Of a stretch of 64,000 nt of DNA, positions 12,871 to 26,879 are shown piece after piece. The first letter of the stretch is position 1, and each line of letters begins with the position of its first letter. Source of the stretch: Undaria pinnatifida (taxonomy: Eukaryota > Sar > Phaeophyceae > Laminariales > Alariaceae); assembly GCA_012845835.1 (NCBI GenBank), contig JABAKD010000002.1, positions 6,430,103 to 6,494,102 on the forward strand, written 5' to 3'. The notes under the pieces were generated by a model. That model searched no databases and was not told the origin of the DNA. It saw only the letters and a list, made by a program, of their open reading frames with translations. The position numbers and the translations under genes were made by a program.

Positions 12871-13045
12871 GCACCAGCACCAGCAGCCGCAACAACAACA
12901 GCAGCAACAACAACAAAAACGCATTTCCAGCGATACCACTAGTACCACCAACGCCAAGATCAACACCAACACAAACGCTAACACAAACACTAACACCAAC
13001 AACAGCATCAGCACTTTTGCACCACCACGACCACCACCCGGCACC
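12870..13045. repeat. CAA/CAG-rich low-complexity tract
   Basis: A degenerate microsatellite of caacaa, cagcaa and aacaccaacaca words. It would read as poly-Gln or poly-Asn/Thr on the plus strand and poly-Leu/Val on the minus, which explains the open frames here. No gene is supported. Confidence 0.7.
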
Positions 13046-13779
13046 AGCAGAGTCACCAGGGCCGGCGGTTTCCAGATCTAGCATAATTGTAGCTGGGTGA
13101 TTCTGCGGTACACCGCCAAATATATAAGATCGCTCTGTTTCATAGTGTAGCTAGAGTTGGAAACACCGTAGCCGTGTTTTTTCGGTGGCATCACCCCGGC
13201 TTTAGTAGAGCGTGGTGCACCTGACGGGGCAGCAATTAAGCACCGCGATCGACAGGTCCAAAGTTTTTCAGTTTCGGTTTGTCGTCGTCATACAACATGG
13301 CCTTTGTGCGGACTAGCGAAACCCCATCGCGGGAATGGTTCACCACCGCTTCCTTTGACCTCGCGATCGGTAATTGTCTGCATAGACAACCGACGAAACT
13401 TCGGGGTTTTCCCCGTCGCTCGAATGGTCGCATTGCTGTTGTCCTGCCGGACTTTATACGCGCAATCGTTCCCAATTCGAGTTTGGCGCGCTGTGGTCTA
13501 GGCGTGGTTCCTAGAATTCCCGACATTGATACAGCGTGGGCTGGCGACCCAAACCTGTTTCGTCGGAGGAAGATAAAATGAAAGAGGTACCGGATACCGA
13601 ATTCATTTCGTAGCATTTAACAGTTGGAATATGAGTATATGCTATCTGCTAGGCACTCCATGGCGTGTGTATCGACACCCGTGAGGACACCAGCATCCCC
13701 ACCAGTCAATAAATATTGCCTCGCCGACAGATACGCGCCGTCATCGAAGGGTTTCATACCCGATCTTGTGTGCAAAGTT

Positions 13780-15560
13780 GGCCTGGCGTACACACGGATA
13801 GACTACGGTGACCGCAGTATGCGTGCATGGGGTTCAAACCTCAATGTGTACACACGGTCATCGTAGGGAATACACCCCCTATCGATTCGGTACCGCCGCT
13901 TACGTGCGATCCTCCATTAGGTATACCCCTGACCAGCCCTTTATCGGATGCCTGTCGTATGTACTGCTAGGAAACGTCTAGCTCCGCAGTAGATGTATAC
14001 CTCGTAATGGTTCAACCTCGTCATGCAGGCTTGATCATCCAAGGATCCCCCCCCCTATTGTTCGGTACCGACTCGTAAGCACGATCACCCAAGAGGATAG
14101 ATCCCTGATTGTGTATGCCACGGTGGCCTAGCGAATATACGCCTGGCGTATGTACACTGCTAGGAAAAGTCTAGCTCAGCAGATATATACCTCGTACTGG
14201 TTCAACCTCGTCGTACAGGCTTGATCTTCCAAGGGTCACCCCCCCCATTGTTTCGGTATCGACCCGCAAGCACGATTACCCAACGGTTACACCCCCGACT
14301 GCGCCTGCCACAGTTGCTTGGCGAATACACGGCTAGCCACGGCCACCGTGGTATATATTTTCAGTAGGGTTCCAACGCTGATGTGCGAACTATTTGAGCC
14401 AAGGGTACATCACCCAGCCTGTCTGGATCGGATGATAGACGATTACACGACTAGCATACGGCCGACGCGATACATGTGGGGTTCAGACCCTGGTGCACAC
14501 ACACGTGATTATTCAAGAGTGCCGCCGATCATGTCATAACGCGCACACACCAATATTCGAGAGAATCCCCGATTGTTTCCGGTCAAACCCGACGTGCACA
14601 CGAGATCATTCAAGGGTTACACCAACGGCTATGATTACTAGGTTTAAACCCCGAAGTGCCCACGGTAACATCTCAGGGTTAAACCCCCGAGTTTGTCCAC
14701 ATCGATTGAACGGCGAGCATGCACGGTTAGCATACGGCTACCGCAATAGATTTATAAGGTTCCAACCCCGACGCGCACACACGATCATCGAAGGGTTACG
14801 CCCCGACAATTTCCGTGACGGCAACCTGGCCATGCGACCCGAGTCTGCCAACAAGGTTAGTTTCCTAAGGTACGGGCACCCCCCAGATGCTGGTTTGTTT
14901 TTACACTATCTTGTATCTTTTAACTTTGCTTGCGTTGGTAGTTCGGCGGCGTATAAATACAAGAGTGATATAGGTTTGAACATCGCCATACACACAAGAG
15001 AAGCAAAGTGGTTCACTCGTGATCCCTTTTGTCATTGGCTGATTGGCATTTCGGCCGGAACAAGTAAGCAGGATTCTGCGCGGCAGACCACATGGAGTTG
15101 CATTCCCCAGTTTTTGGCCGGTACAACGGCAGCTTGGGTAGGATCCCAGTCATACGTAGACACTTGATTATCGACGTGTTCCACCCCCGATCAACCTGGT
15201 GACGGTGGCCTGCCACGGGAGGCACGGGCACGTGCGCGGGGTATAATCCCTGGTTGCATGGGCAAACGATCTTTCGCGCGAAGAATTTCGTCCACGGCTG
15301 TTCTGCACTATACCGTCTACTACAGCAAGTAGGCAGAGTTTAACGCCCGCACAGAACGAGTGTGATTATACCCGATGTACACCACGTATAGAAATGTAGA
15401 TACGTGTTTTACGGTGTTAGTGCATAGCCGACGGCATATAACGTGCGAATTGAAAACGGTTTCAAACTCGTCCGCTAAAGGCTCCTGAACCCAAACAGGG
15501 CGTGTGAGCACCACGATCGTACGGTTACCTCAACTACTACAGGGTTACACCCCCTATCGG
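13780..15560. repeat. Decayed tandem array with GGTTCNAACCCC boxes
   Basis: Many diverged copies of a unit roughly 60-100 bases long, built from gggttcaaacc-like boxes (near 13830, 14007, 14199, 14365, 14478, 14640, 14679, 14757), gtgcacacacgatcat, and agggttacaccccc. Within it a longer segment is duplicated at 13950-14140 and 14141-14335 (ctgctaggaa, gtctagctc, ctcgta.tggttcaacctcgt). The 224-codon plus-strand frame from 14493 runs through these repeats and is probably not a gene. The boxes resemble a tRNA B box but no cloverleaf was found. Confidence 0.65.
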
Positions 15561-18500
15561 TGCTGGACCATTACGATTAATTAGCAACATGGCCATCTTG
15601 GTTCAACTCCTTGGTTACCCAGACAACGAACAAAAGGATCAACATTCAGGCCACCGGTTTCCCTTCCCACCCCCGGTACAGACGGCCGCAGTTGCACCAT
15701 TAGGTTTGCACCCGGCGCTCGACGTGATACGGGACGAGGACGGCGTGTTTCTTAGTACGACCTGGTTAAACTATTAGTGGAGTCTACGAAAACAACAATG
15801 GGCCGCAACCCTTGGCCCGGTAGGAAGACCGTGAACGATATCATTACCCCCGGAGAAGGCACGGTGGCATCGTGCGTGAACTGATCGATCGTCGGGTTCC
15901 CCATGGGGCGTCTTCCGTGCGGGGGGTTTAAAAAGGGGTCCACGAGACGAACTGTGCGATATGGCGCATTGGTCGAAGAATATGTGTCAGGAGCACTGCT
16001 GGGGCCGGGTTCGGGGGCAAAGTGCTGTCCAGGGTTGTGGTTGCAGGTAGCCCCGGCCGAGGGAGCAGCAATACACAATAGGCCCCACCATCGATCGCCG
16101 GGATGCGGTAAGGCGACTCTGTTCCAACTGAGCAATCCTTGAACCGAATGATTTCATAGCGCGAAGGATGTCCATGGGCCCGTGGCGGCTGCCCTGGGGC
16201 CACTACGGACCGCACCTGACCCATACCGGCGTCGTCTGGGAGCGCTAGCCCGTGATTGGCGGGAACCGAAAAGCAGGAGTCGTTTCGAAGTCGCCCGCCA
16301 AGATGAAATAACAAAAGTGTCAATCCGCGATTACGGACGACACAACACACCTCGGCACAGACGCATCAGAACAAGACACCGGGGAATCGTCATCTGGAAG
16401 AAATCTGCCTGAACTGTCGCTGCGCGGGACGGGACCGTTAATAGCTTTACCCAACGCACGCGTGGAAAACTTCTGCAGGTGGCGCTAGTTAGCCGGCCCT
16501 CGGCTGGACGCGCGCACCAGCGCCTTCGGACCGAGCGTTCAAAAGGGCCGCGGCCGGATTGGCGGAACGGAGACTATAGGCACGGTTGAACGCACACCAC
16601 GTATGAGTTATTTGTTGTATTTTCGTCCTGTATATTATGGGCAATGTGCGTCCGAGAGGGTATTTCATAGAGGTATCTCGGAAACAGTCTGGGGAAGGGC
16701 CGTAAACTACGGTGTCAGGTATCATGGTGGATGACAACAATGGTGCGGAGTAAATAGTACTGGCAGAGAATGTGTTCAAAAGAATGTTTCACAACGATGC
16801 AGTAATGAGTGATAGAGAGTGGAAGTTTGACCCTTAATCAGATGACGGGCTATAAAAAAACGAAAATATACAAAACCAAACGGAATGAAACGCAGCATTG
16901 ACGCAGTTCCAAGTTCCAAGCCAAGTTCCAAGCGCGTACACGTTGACGCACTTTCAAAGTTTATCCGTGGTGTCACACGCAGTACGCGCGCACGCTCACA
17001 CGCAGGTGCTTTCTGCCTTACCGGCGCGATCCGCATGCGCGCGTGGCCACCCGCCCCATACATTCTACCAGCGACATTTTCCGGGCTCGTCAGAGTTAGC
17101 CTACACGTTTTGTCATCAACCGCTCCACGTCTTACCCCAGGCAGATACCGTACACGCAGATATGTAATAGTTGATTGAAGATCAGCCCAGACTCTCGTTG
17201 TAACTGATTGACACTACGTATGCGATGTCTCTCGGTGGGTGCGTCTTGTCACAGTTGCATCGCTACTAGGTATGTTTTAAACTGAGACATATGTCGTTTG
17301 TACCACACCCCCGCAAGTCTGCGTACGTAAGCTATAGTAGACAGTAGAACATACCAGCTTACATCAACAACTTTGCCATGTCACGCACAATGAGTACCCG
17401 CCGACCTATGGCGCTCAAACCTAACGTAAAGGCGCCAAGCAGTAGGAGCTGTGTTCCTAACGACCTAGTTATGTCCGCTCATGATGAAAGCTGGATGAAG
17501 GCGCTCAACAAGCCGAACGTAGAGTTCTTGTCGACTATAGCAGACGTAGAACGATATTCGTCAGACGGAAGCCGAGCCTGCGTGCAATGGGCAGCACGCG
17601 TGCACGATGTCCGAAAGAATGGAGCGGATTGTGTCTTAGGGACCGCGTGGACTACAAAGTACGAATTTTACTCGTCGAGGATAATCGGTACCTCGGTATT
17701 CTATGCAGTTCGAACACCACGTCGTTTCGGGCCCCGATAGAGAAGCTCCACAAACATGATGATCAAACATGGTGATATAATCTTCGTCATCCCAGTGGCA
17801 CGATCTGGTAGCGGTGCCGAATTGTGAGTTGTCAACGGATTGGATGTTCTCTCATGAGTGGACAAAAATCTCAACATATGAATGGAAGGTGTATTCGCGA
17901 GACGTCCAACGTGTTGACACAGTGCTGTCGAGCACACCCGAGACGGCCTGGATGCGCGCAGCAGGTGATGTACGTCAACAGCCGCGCCGTGGTAGGCGCG
18001 GCCAAAAAGTAAACCGCTGAAACCGCAGTAACCCGGTTTGCTGGACGGGCTATTCGAGCTGCAGGTTGACCAGGGATTCCGGCTGTCCCCGCCGTAAATT
18101 TCAACAGCAGACAGACAGTCGGCCGACGCCATCACTAGTCCGGAGCGGTACGAGATAGTCCGTCTTTGACCGGCGATGTCCCAACAGGTAAGGGTGTTTA
18201 GGTTGGCATTGTAAGGAAGAGCCGGCTAACAGCGGGATCGCCAGGAACGGGACAACATTGCCGTGTTACTTCGGGCGCGAATGTCAAAGGAGCGGTGTTG
18301 GATGACTACAACGGACGTTGGCGTTTTCGGGTGGCTCTATCCGCTAGACTCGCACGAGAACGGCAACAAATTGATGTATGCCCAGGTGTGCCAGACGATG
18401 GGGTTAGGCAGTAGCACGCAAAGAAGACCAGCGGACAAGTGTAGGAAGCGGTACGGAGCAGCTTCTTTTGATAAGGGACAGGTTTCGAAGGTGCAAAATG

Positions 18501-21500
18501 GTTCTATATAAGAGCGTCGCGAGAATAATGATTGGGATTTCATTGGCCAACGACGAGCACTATTTGCGGCGGGTTACCCGTCGAAATTCAGCTATTTGAT
18601 TTTCGACAAGAATTACCAGCAATGGATCGCTCAACGTGTACGCCAAAATTTTGCTGTCATGCCAACAGCGAAGTATGAAGAGGGAGTGAGGGCAGGGACA
18701 TCTGCGTTCGCTCGCGGATTGATCTGAAAATGATCGACCTTGTTTGGTGCGTGCAAAACAAGTACTAACGACGTATAAGAGATCCAAATTGATTACCAGG
18801 GCCGTGACAAAATCACTTCGATCCTCATGAAACTGGGGCTGCTGGACCTGTAATGCGAGAGCCGGTGAAAATAGGCCGCGCCGAAGTGCCAGTGGAGGCC
18901 TGCTCGTCGAACATACAGTAGCCAAATACCCCTGCACTCTTAGTTCTAAGAGGCAACAAAAGGGTGTCGGTGGAACAAGCGCCCCCGCTGGTGGCGCGCC
19001 TAATGTAATGGTTGGCTATATACATGCGACGAAGCGCGGTTACCCTACCGAGATCGTCAAAACGCTTAGCGATCATCCCGGAGGTAGAGATTCTGTTGCG
19101 TTCCATTCCACAGGATGAAAAATTGTTTCGAACTGGTCAGGCCAAGGTGTATGTGAACCGAGCGCGTTAGGAGGATTTATCTTGTTCCCGAGCGTCCTTG
19201 AAACTGTATGTTTAGGGGAATGTGTCGGAGATGATCTTGAACCCCTTGGCGTACTTGCGAGCAGCAGGTATGGAGAACTTTGCACTTGTTCCGACTAGGG
19301 CAAAAATCTAACCACTTCATGGATGGCGCGGTGATGGACGTTACAATGGAATACGCCGGATGGAGGTATGCGGCCGTAGCCGGCAGATACAGAGGAGTGG
19401 CGGCATATTCAGCGACGTCAAGGCAAGGCAAGCGCAACGTGATATACGGAGTTGATAGACACAGATGAATTATCACTGTCGGAGGGGTTTGTGGAGTCGT
19501 TACAAGCGACCTCTCGGGCGATCAACTGCACCCGATCAACTGCAGCCGAACCCCAATGGGGGGCTCGGATAGGAGTGGGGGGATAATCAGGAAGATAATC
19601 AACCCTCTTTCAAAATTCGGCACAAATGAGCGAAAACATTGAATTAATGGCGAAAGGGCAACACGTAGGTGTGATATCATGCCCCGCATAAAGGGCCCAT
19701 TGATCCCAAACTTTATACGACAGTAATCTGAAACCACAAAATGGGACGCCAGCCATTAGGGCGTCCCCTTCTTGAGTACTCCTCCTGATGTTACCGTGAG
19801 AATGAGCCCCGTGAGCCCTCTCAGTGGTCGAATTCGATATCCGATTGCAGCACAACAAGCACGAAGAAGTCTGAATAAAAACAGGCCATCCCGACCTCCC
19901 ATCGATCGCGGCAGGGTGGGTCGCCGACAACGGCATCACTTTCGTTAGTGCTTATTTTATCGGGGTACCTGCTCTCTGCGACGAGGTGCGGTGTTTATTG
20001 TCATATAATCAACGCAGCAGTAGTAACATCGGGTGAGAGTCTCTATCTGGTCGCAGCAGAGAGGCCTCAATGATCCCGTACTATGTTCAAATAAATATAC
20101 TTCACAGTGCTACAACAATAGCTCGGCCATTGCCGTCAGTCCTCGTATTAGTAGTGCTGGGGCCTACTGTACTGCGGCTAATACCAGGTATTTTGCCGTG
20201 AGCATCCTCATGCGGCAAGTACTGGCAGTACTCAATATTCTCCATAGAATATTCAAGTTTCGCTCTCAAAGTGTCAAGTATACTGCAAGAACCTGTGCGA
20301 TTTTTTAGGGATTTACTACCTGTACGCTACAGCAGTACGAGTATGTACACGGAGGATCACACAACATTACTGCTGCGACACGGATTCTTGTTCGTCTTGC
20401 GTCGCTTTAAGCATCCTAGTTGGGCATTTGACAAAGGCTACGGTAGGCCCGTTTCCAGTGTTGTGTTTGAGCCAGTCGCACGAGTGACTCTGTACCTCAC
20501 GGATGAAAATGGTTTAGGCACTTGTTTTGGAGCACCTTAGGTTACCTTTTTGCATAGCGGATCGATTTCGTCAATAGAAAACATGAAGAAAACGTAAGAT
20601 CGCAAAATAAGATGGGGGTTACTCGCGCGAGTGACCCCTAGCCACTGAAATTCAAGGCCCAAAAAGGGACCCCCCTACCGTAGCCTGGGTCATTTGTATA
20701 ACTGTGTTACATATCGTTTGGACTATGTCCACCCTCCAATAGCGCCCAAGACTTACAGATCAAGAACTGTGTACGACCTACTTGCGGCACTTACTTGTAC
20801 ACTATTCTCTCGTAAAGCTATCAAGGGGACTATCGCCAATTCCATGTGTGGCACATACGGCTGGATAACTCGTTGATATGTCAGTTGCAAAATATGGGCT
20901 CTCCGCCCTTGGAGTGGATAGGCGTGCTCTAATACCTTGTGTGTAGACTACGCACAGCTGTGCACGTGAACTATGTTCAAGACCTCGGCAGGCTGTATAC
21001 TCAGCAACGGGAGCTCTAGCTGCAAGAATCCAAGAGCGTCGGCAGCAGTAGAGGCAGCAGCAGCAGATACAACATAATCAAAGCTCAGCAGTCGTGCAAA
21101 CAGTAGCAGTATCGGAGAGGTATTAGTTCGATTTTTGTCAACATGATATATACCGCGATAGATTCGTATATCCGAGCAACCCTGTTTGAATGATCATTGT
21201 GAAAGAAAAATGACTGGACGCCCGTTTATTAATAGTCATTGCTTTCTTGCACGTCGTCCCCGACACAACCCGACCCCAACCACACCCTTAACCTTAGCCT
21301 TAAACCTCTCATTAACCCAAATATCTTTGAGAGGGGCTCGAGGTCAGCAAAGGTGGTTCCGCAGCTGTGCCGGAGTTTTCGTAGGCGTTTTTCCAAACGT
21401 CACCGGCCAGCCCAAAGGAAGCCCTCCAGCGGTCAAACAACGGGCGTTAAGTACTTGTTTCTTAAGCTGATGATGCAAATGGGTGCTGTGGCATATCCGT

Positions 21501-24500
21501 GGTACTCCACAACGTCTTAATGGCGTGTATTAGTCGGGAATCCTCTATTATATTTTGAACGTCTGGCCACCGCTCAGATCACCACGATGGCTGCGGCCGG
21601 CGCTCGCGGGGAGCTGTCGGTCGGAGAGCACTCACCCGAAGAGTCGCGCTAAATGTCACCTCGTGCGAGGAATGTGACTCAAGCAACGCACTAGGTCATT
21701 GACAGGACAGACGTGTGCTGGGTTTCTGACGCCGAGGCACCGCACGTGTATCGGCACGTGAAGTGGGAGGATTGGCGGCGTCGACAAGTGGGCCTTAGGC
21801 TAGGGTGTGCGCCGACGAACACATCACGTGGGCTAACAGCCGGTAGGGAGAGATCTGAATTTGGACCAATACTTGGCTGTGTCTGAGAAACATCACTGGT
21901 GCATTTACAAAGGGGTTCCACGGACGTCCTGGACGGTCGACGTTCGCGGGTTCGCTGGATACCTTAACGTTGCCGTTGTGGCGAAATATCGAAGTGAGAC
22001 TTGATCTCAAGAGTCGAGGCTGTACTTCCGACTCCACAATGCAGATGGTGCGTAAGGCTGACTGTTGTGCGGATGCCTGTACGTACATTGGACCTACCGT
22101 TCCCGGCAAACTTACAGCTGCTATATAGCTGCTGCTGAGTCTTGTCTTCTTCATGTCAGTGGTCAGAACGCGCTTCTCATCATTTGCACTCCGACACATA
22201 CAATATGTGAAAAATCAAACAAGAACAAAAACATTTTTTTTTTTTTTGTCAACTTGAGGTTCGGGGGGAATAATAACGCAACCCGCCACGTACTGTTTAT
22301 GTCGAAGTCCACCTAGACATTTCCCTCGGTCGAGGAGGACATGGGTCCATCTTCCCAAACATTAAGCATATTAGTGTGAACAGCATTCTTTACCCTTCGT
22401 CCCTCAGGATCCTCATGCATGCAGCCAACCAGGTGGCCTTGCCTCAACGTTTCTTCTGGAGTTGCCTCCCGCGGTGGTCTCCGTCCCAAGCTCTCGTCGT
22501 TCGTTATACTCAGAATATCTACACTGCATGTTCTAATCTATCATGCCGTATGTCCTTATCGTGCAAGGACGCAATGAAACCAAGCTGGCATGGATCTGTT
22601 AGAGATGCGAATCTTGTATTTTTTCGTCTTGGAGTTCAAACTCGCATAAGCAGTCACTTCCTACAGCGGCACCGGAAGGGTGTCCGACGGTCCGTGGGGG
22701 GGGCGGGGGGGAGTGCGGAGAACGCATTTGAAGAAGTACAAGTGAAGCAAGGGACTGGATAACTGACAGGACAGCCGTTTCACGTCGAGGCCACGTACGG
22801 GCGCGTGTGGGCGGGCAGAGCTGACCCACGACGCTGACCGACGAACAACCCTCGCTGAAAGGCGGCCAGTGGAGGGGGTGTTCCGCGAGGAAATCAAGTG
22901 CCAGCTGCTATGATAGAAACATGTGTACTTCAATTTCCATTAATCGCCACTTGTGCCGCCCCATCGCCACACGACGAAGACGACCTCCATGTATCACGAA
23001 GCATACGGTATCTCAGTAGGGCGATCACTACGGAGGCATCGTACGAGGTTGCGTGCAGACAGTGTTGCAAATTGTACCAACCGGGGCACCCGTTCCTCCC
23101 CCCTGCAGTGCTCAACTTAGGGTGTAGCTTAAAACCACTGCAAGGGACGCCTCTGGTAATCCGTTACAGTTCAAGTTCTGTATATATTGCCTTTTTCGGT
23201 CCCCATTAAACCCGCCAGTCCGTTGTTTATAGTAGTATGAAACGCGAGAATTTGCACAAAACCCCCAAAAAACCGTACGCGGTTAGCCTGAATCCCGCAT
23301 GGCCAAACCTTTGAAAAACATCAACAGTACGGGCAACGGGCGACTGTACGTTGTAGGGTCTCTCAAAGGCAGAAGCCACACCCGAAAAAAACTGAAATTT
23401 CTTTCCCGTTCACTTTTGTAGCACGGTCTTCATGGTCAACCACAGCCAAATGTGATTGCTTGGTTTTCCTAAACACCAGCGTCGTTACGAACGGTACGCC
23501 GATTCACCAGAAAGGCGAGCGCATCACTTCTTAGCGGAAGCATTGTACCACCTCGCAAGGTTGACCCCCATGGAAAAGTTTGATAACCTTTCTACTGGTG
23601 TCCAAATTCTTCCATTTCCCGTGTACTCCAGTCCCCCCTGCGCTTCGTGATGTTGGGCCAGGTTAACCTGCAACGGGTACCAGCGTTGGCATGGCGAGAG
23701 AAACGGGTTGAACTCCACTCAATCGCCTTACAGATTCACGGAGTAAATAGCTTCAAGTATGTTTGGGAGCGAAGAAGGGATAAACTTATTTCGCAGGTAG
23801 GCGGACACCAATGGTAAATCGGCTTGGGAATCACTCTGTTATATTCTATCTAAACTCTGGTTAAGTCAGGGGTCTATGTTCAGCAGCTCTCTATCCTGAC
23901 CTAGGGCTATCTGGCTAGGACATACCGAGTTTCGTTATTCGATGAATTTTGTTCCCCCTCGGTTTTGAAGGTGGGCCCACGAAAGAAAATTATCATTGTC
24001 ATCGCAGGAGTTTGAGTATTATCACGCAGGTTCGCGTTTTAGTTCTTCAAATAGCAATAACACTGCGGTTCCCGCTCTGCTGTGCACAACCTGCGGTTGG
24101 TGAATGCAAATCTGCCTTCAAGTACAATATCAACGACGGCGCGCAGCAGCGCTCCGTCGAGCTCTGATTTTTGCCCGGCACACATATTTCAGCGATTCAG
24201 CGCACACCCGATGGCCTGGCTTTAAGCAACCTCGACTGAACCTTAACTAGGTTTCAGGGCTTGCTCTTGCGTCTTTGCGCAGGCAACTGCCGGTAGGGAT
24301 ATGTGCCTCCGAGAGTACAACTTCATTTATAACGTGACCCGTGACTGTCCGCCGACACAGTATCTGCTACTAAAGTTCACTTGAAATACTACAGATGGAG
24401 TTACTACTCAACCGTATGAAACAAGTTCTAAATTAACCCCGTATAAACACCTCATAGGTCGAATCTGGGACGAATCGGGTCTTGTTAACCTTGTAGCGAG

Positions 24501-24700
24501 AGCCAGAACCAGTCGAGTTATTACAACGTGGGTGGCCGTGTCATACGTCCCATTCTTTTTGCTATCGGACATTTTCCCTACTGCAGCAGCCTGGGCTGCC
24601 ATGAGTTGCAGATGATGCACTCGTCACTTTGGATTCGACCTCTTCTATACTCACGAGTCATCCCACGGTAGGCGTTGCAGAGTTTGGGCCAAAACGTCCC
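15561..24700. other. Gene-poor region with no supported gene
   Basis: Nine kilobases with many short frames of 60-144 codons on both strands and none with a recognisable domain. The longest, at 17378-17740 (plus) and 17701-18135 (minus), overlap each other. Degenerate telomere-like words (cccttaaccttagcc) occur near 21288, and an AGC-rich patch lies near 21030-21110. Decayed retroelement sequence is possible but I could not identify any domain. Confidence 0.35.
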
Positions 24701-24709
24701 TGGGCGATT

Positions 24710-24869
24710 GAGCTCCTCATGTGAGGAACTGCCCGTTAATAATGATGTAATTTCACGAGTACACATACTTTTTTGGGACTAAGGCATAGAAGCTTGGTCG
24801 GGTTGTGCGAACGAATGCATTCGATTTTTTTTTTCAAGTGAGATATTGAGCTCCTCATGCGAGGAACTC
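24710..24869. repeat. Two copies of a CCTCATGTGAGG palindrome
   Basis: gagctcctcatgtgaggaac at 24710 and gagctcctcatgcgaggaac at 24848, 138 bases apart. The motif is a near-perfect palindrome. Related copies occur at 52842 (partial), 55088 and 56098. Confidence 0.6.
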
Positions 24870-26860
24870 GGGAACTTTCTGCCGCACCCATACCGTGGGA
24901 CGGTTCTCACAAAGGTGCGTATCACGCGCGAGGTGGTACGTTTTGTGGTCAAACACTCTAACTCGGGTCCAGAATGGTACGTCGATGACGCCGACGAATA
25001 CAAGATGCGGATTGAAACTGAATGAAGTATCTGTAGATGACGCGAGCCTGCCCCGCTTGGCATGAACTGGTAGTGCGGCAGCAGGAAGGCAGGAACACGT
25101 AGTTAAATGCCAGAAGCACATCCGAGTTCTTCATGTATAGACTATATCGTTATCTGCATGCATACTCTGGCGGTCGGGTGTCGCGTGCAGTACTCTACCT
25201 AACTACAGTGTATTTGTTTTGCGCTGAATCCGATTATTCAATGTAAAATTTCGGCTGGACGAGGCCTTCGGCCTCGGGGCAGGTGGCCTTTGCCCAAGCT
25301 ACACTCTGCCCTGAGTGCGTCGTCAGCGCGGTGCCCGTCCCTGGGATTGCAATTACCGTGCAAACAATATGAAATTCGTCGAATTTACGGCTGGCGTCCC
25401 TGATAAATTTTTATAATTACACATCTTCGCTTAAAGGGCGGGTAGGAATATCGGAACACTTTTGTGCCCATTTCCCTGTTCCTGCAGGGAGGCTAGGCTT
25501 GAACGGAATGACCGGCGATTTCGCTCATTCTTCTAGTGATTCGCACCACCTGCTGGAACCATTCCTTGTTCCACACATGGGGCTGTCCCATCAGGTAGCG
25601 ATTTTACTACAGTAGTTATTTACGCTGCCGCACTTGTTTGAATGTAAGTATTGGTTTGAATGCGGCCTGCCTTCCCAGTCCTCGGCGCTACTTAAACGCC
25701 CTTGTGTTATGTTCGCGGTCCCATTTTTAACCTACCGGGGCGCTGCGTTGTCTCACTCAAACTAACTTTTACGTACTGACTGGTACAAATTGAGGGAAAT
25801 TCGGCTTAAACGCGGAGGAACTGCTTCAAATGCCGAAGGCAGTGGCAAATAAATATCTGGCGGCCACGACATCGACGTCTTGATGGCCCATGGTACGATA
25901 GAGGTGCACCACTTTTTTTTTTAGATTCCTTGCTTTGGAAGGTTTAAGACCTCTCCCAAATCTTTGTTTCAGAGAATTACTGAAACTGCTACCGGAGGAA
26001 AAATCCAATGGCTTAATTAATAAGTACACAACGAGAATCATGCCAAAAACAGGTGCCTTTCCGACATGTTTTTGGGTAAGGAGCCCCCGTCATTCAGGAC
26101 ACAAATTGCAAAAAATGTGCTGCCTCGATCGTAACACGCGACCCTGTTGTAGTTTCAGCGCTTGGGAACTGCTTACGCTTGGCTGATACCACGCAGTGCG
26201 TGGCTACTGTCTCCGTCTTCCGGCCTCCCATCTTCGTATTCGCGCCTGCTTCCGTACCCCGCATTGACTTGATCACAAGTGAGTCCTACGCGAAAGGTGT
26301 ACGTACAGAGGTGGTCTAAGAGACACATGGTAGGAGTCAATCATCGTTGGTTCAACTCGTGTACCTCGCATTTGAAAACCAAAATTCCCCTCCACGGAAA
26401 AGATGAGGGACACACTCTGTCTCACATAAGGACTTGTTCCTGTGACGTGCTGTGACCAGAGAGAACATTGGTTTCTTGCGTGATGGCGGCTGAAGTGCTT
26501 TAATTCAGAGGTAGATAACAACATTGCATCTATTTAAGGATGGTTCGGTTGAGCCAAGGATGCGTGGAGTTTGAAGGCCAGGCGGGGCTCAGCCAGAGAC
26601 AAGTACAGATACAGCGGCAAGCCCTTATCCCTCATGCAGGACCCGTAATAGTTGGCTATCATTTTCAGCGATTCCATTATTCCATAGAAATACTACACCA
26701 GCCGCCATCATGTCCAAAGAAACTGCTAATCGACACGTATAATAACTGTATCTTGGTCTACATTTGTCGTGAACACGTCAAAACCTACTTGTTCTAACAC
26801 TCAAATTCTTCCCGCAACAAAAAAAAGAGCATCTGCGACATAACCTTCGCACGTCATTAT
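24870..26860. other. Gene-free stretch
   Basis: No gene recognised. A small hairpin gaggccttcggcctc lies near 25270. The plus-strand frame 25935-26186 has no domain signature. Confidence 0.35.
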
Positions 26861-26879
26861 CTTTCTAGCCATCCATGAC

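Noticed and set aside
12685..13084. Leu/Val- and Cys-rich minus-strand frames that look like membrane proteins
   Set aside because: They are readings of a CAA/CAG microsatellite in other frames.
10815..14335. CRISPR array
   Set aside because: Repeats are about 190-300 bases and diverged, without regular spacers; the sequence is eukaryotic.
13829..14770. tRNA genes suggested by GGTTCNAACC boxes
   Set aside because: No cloverleaf with matching acceptor and anticodon arms could be built around the boxes.
14493..15167. 224-codon plus-strand open frame
   Set aside because: It runs through the degenerate tandem array and its peptide mirrors the repeat words; no domain was seen.
23949..24167. Possible last exon ending KYNINDGAQQRSVEL
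   Set aside because: Only about 20 codons look coding-like and no clear acceptor or partner exon was found.
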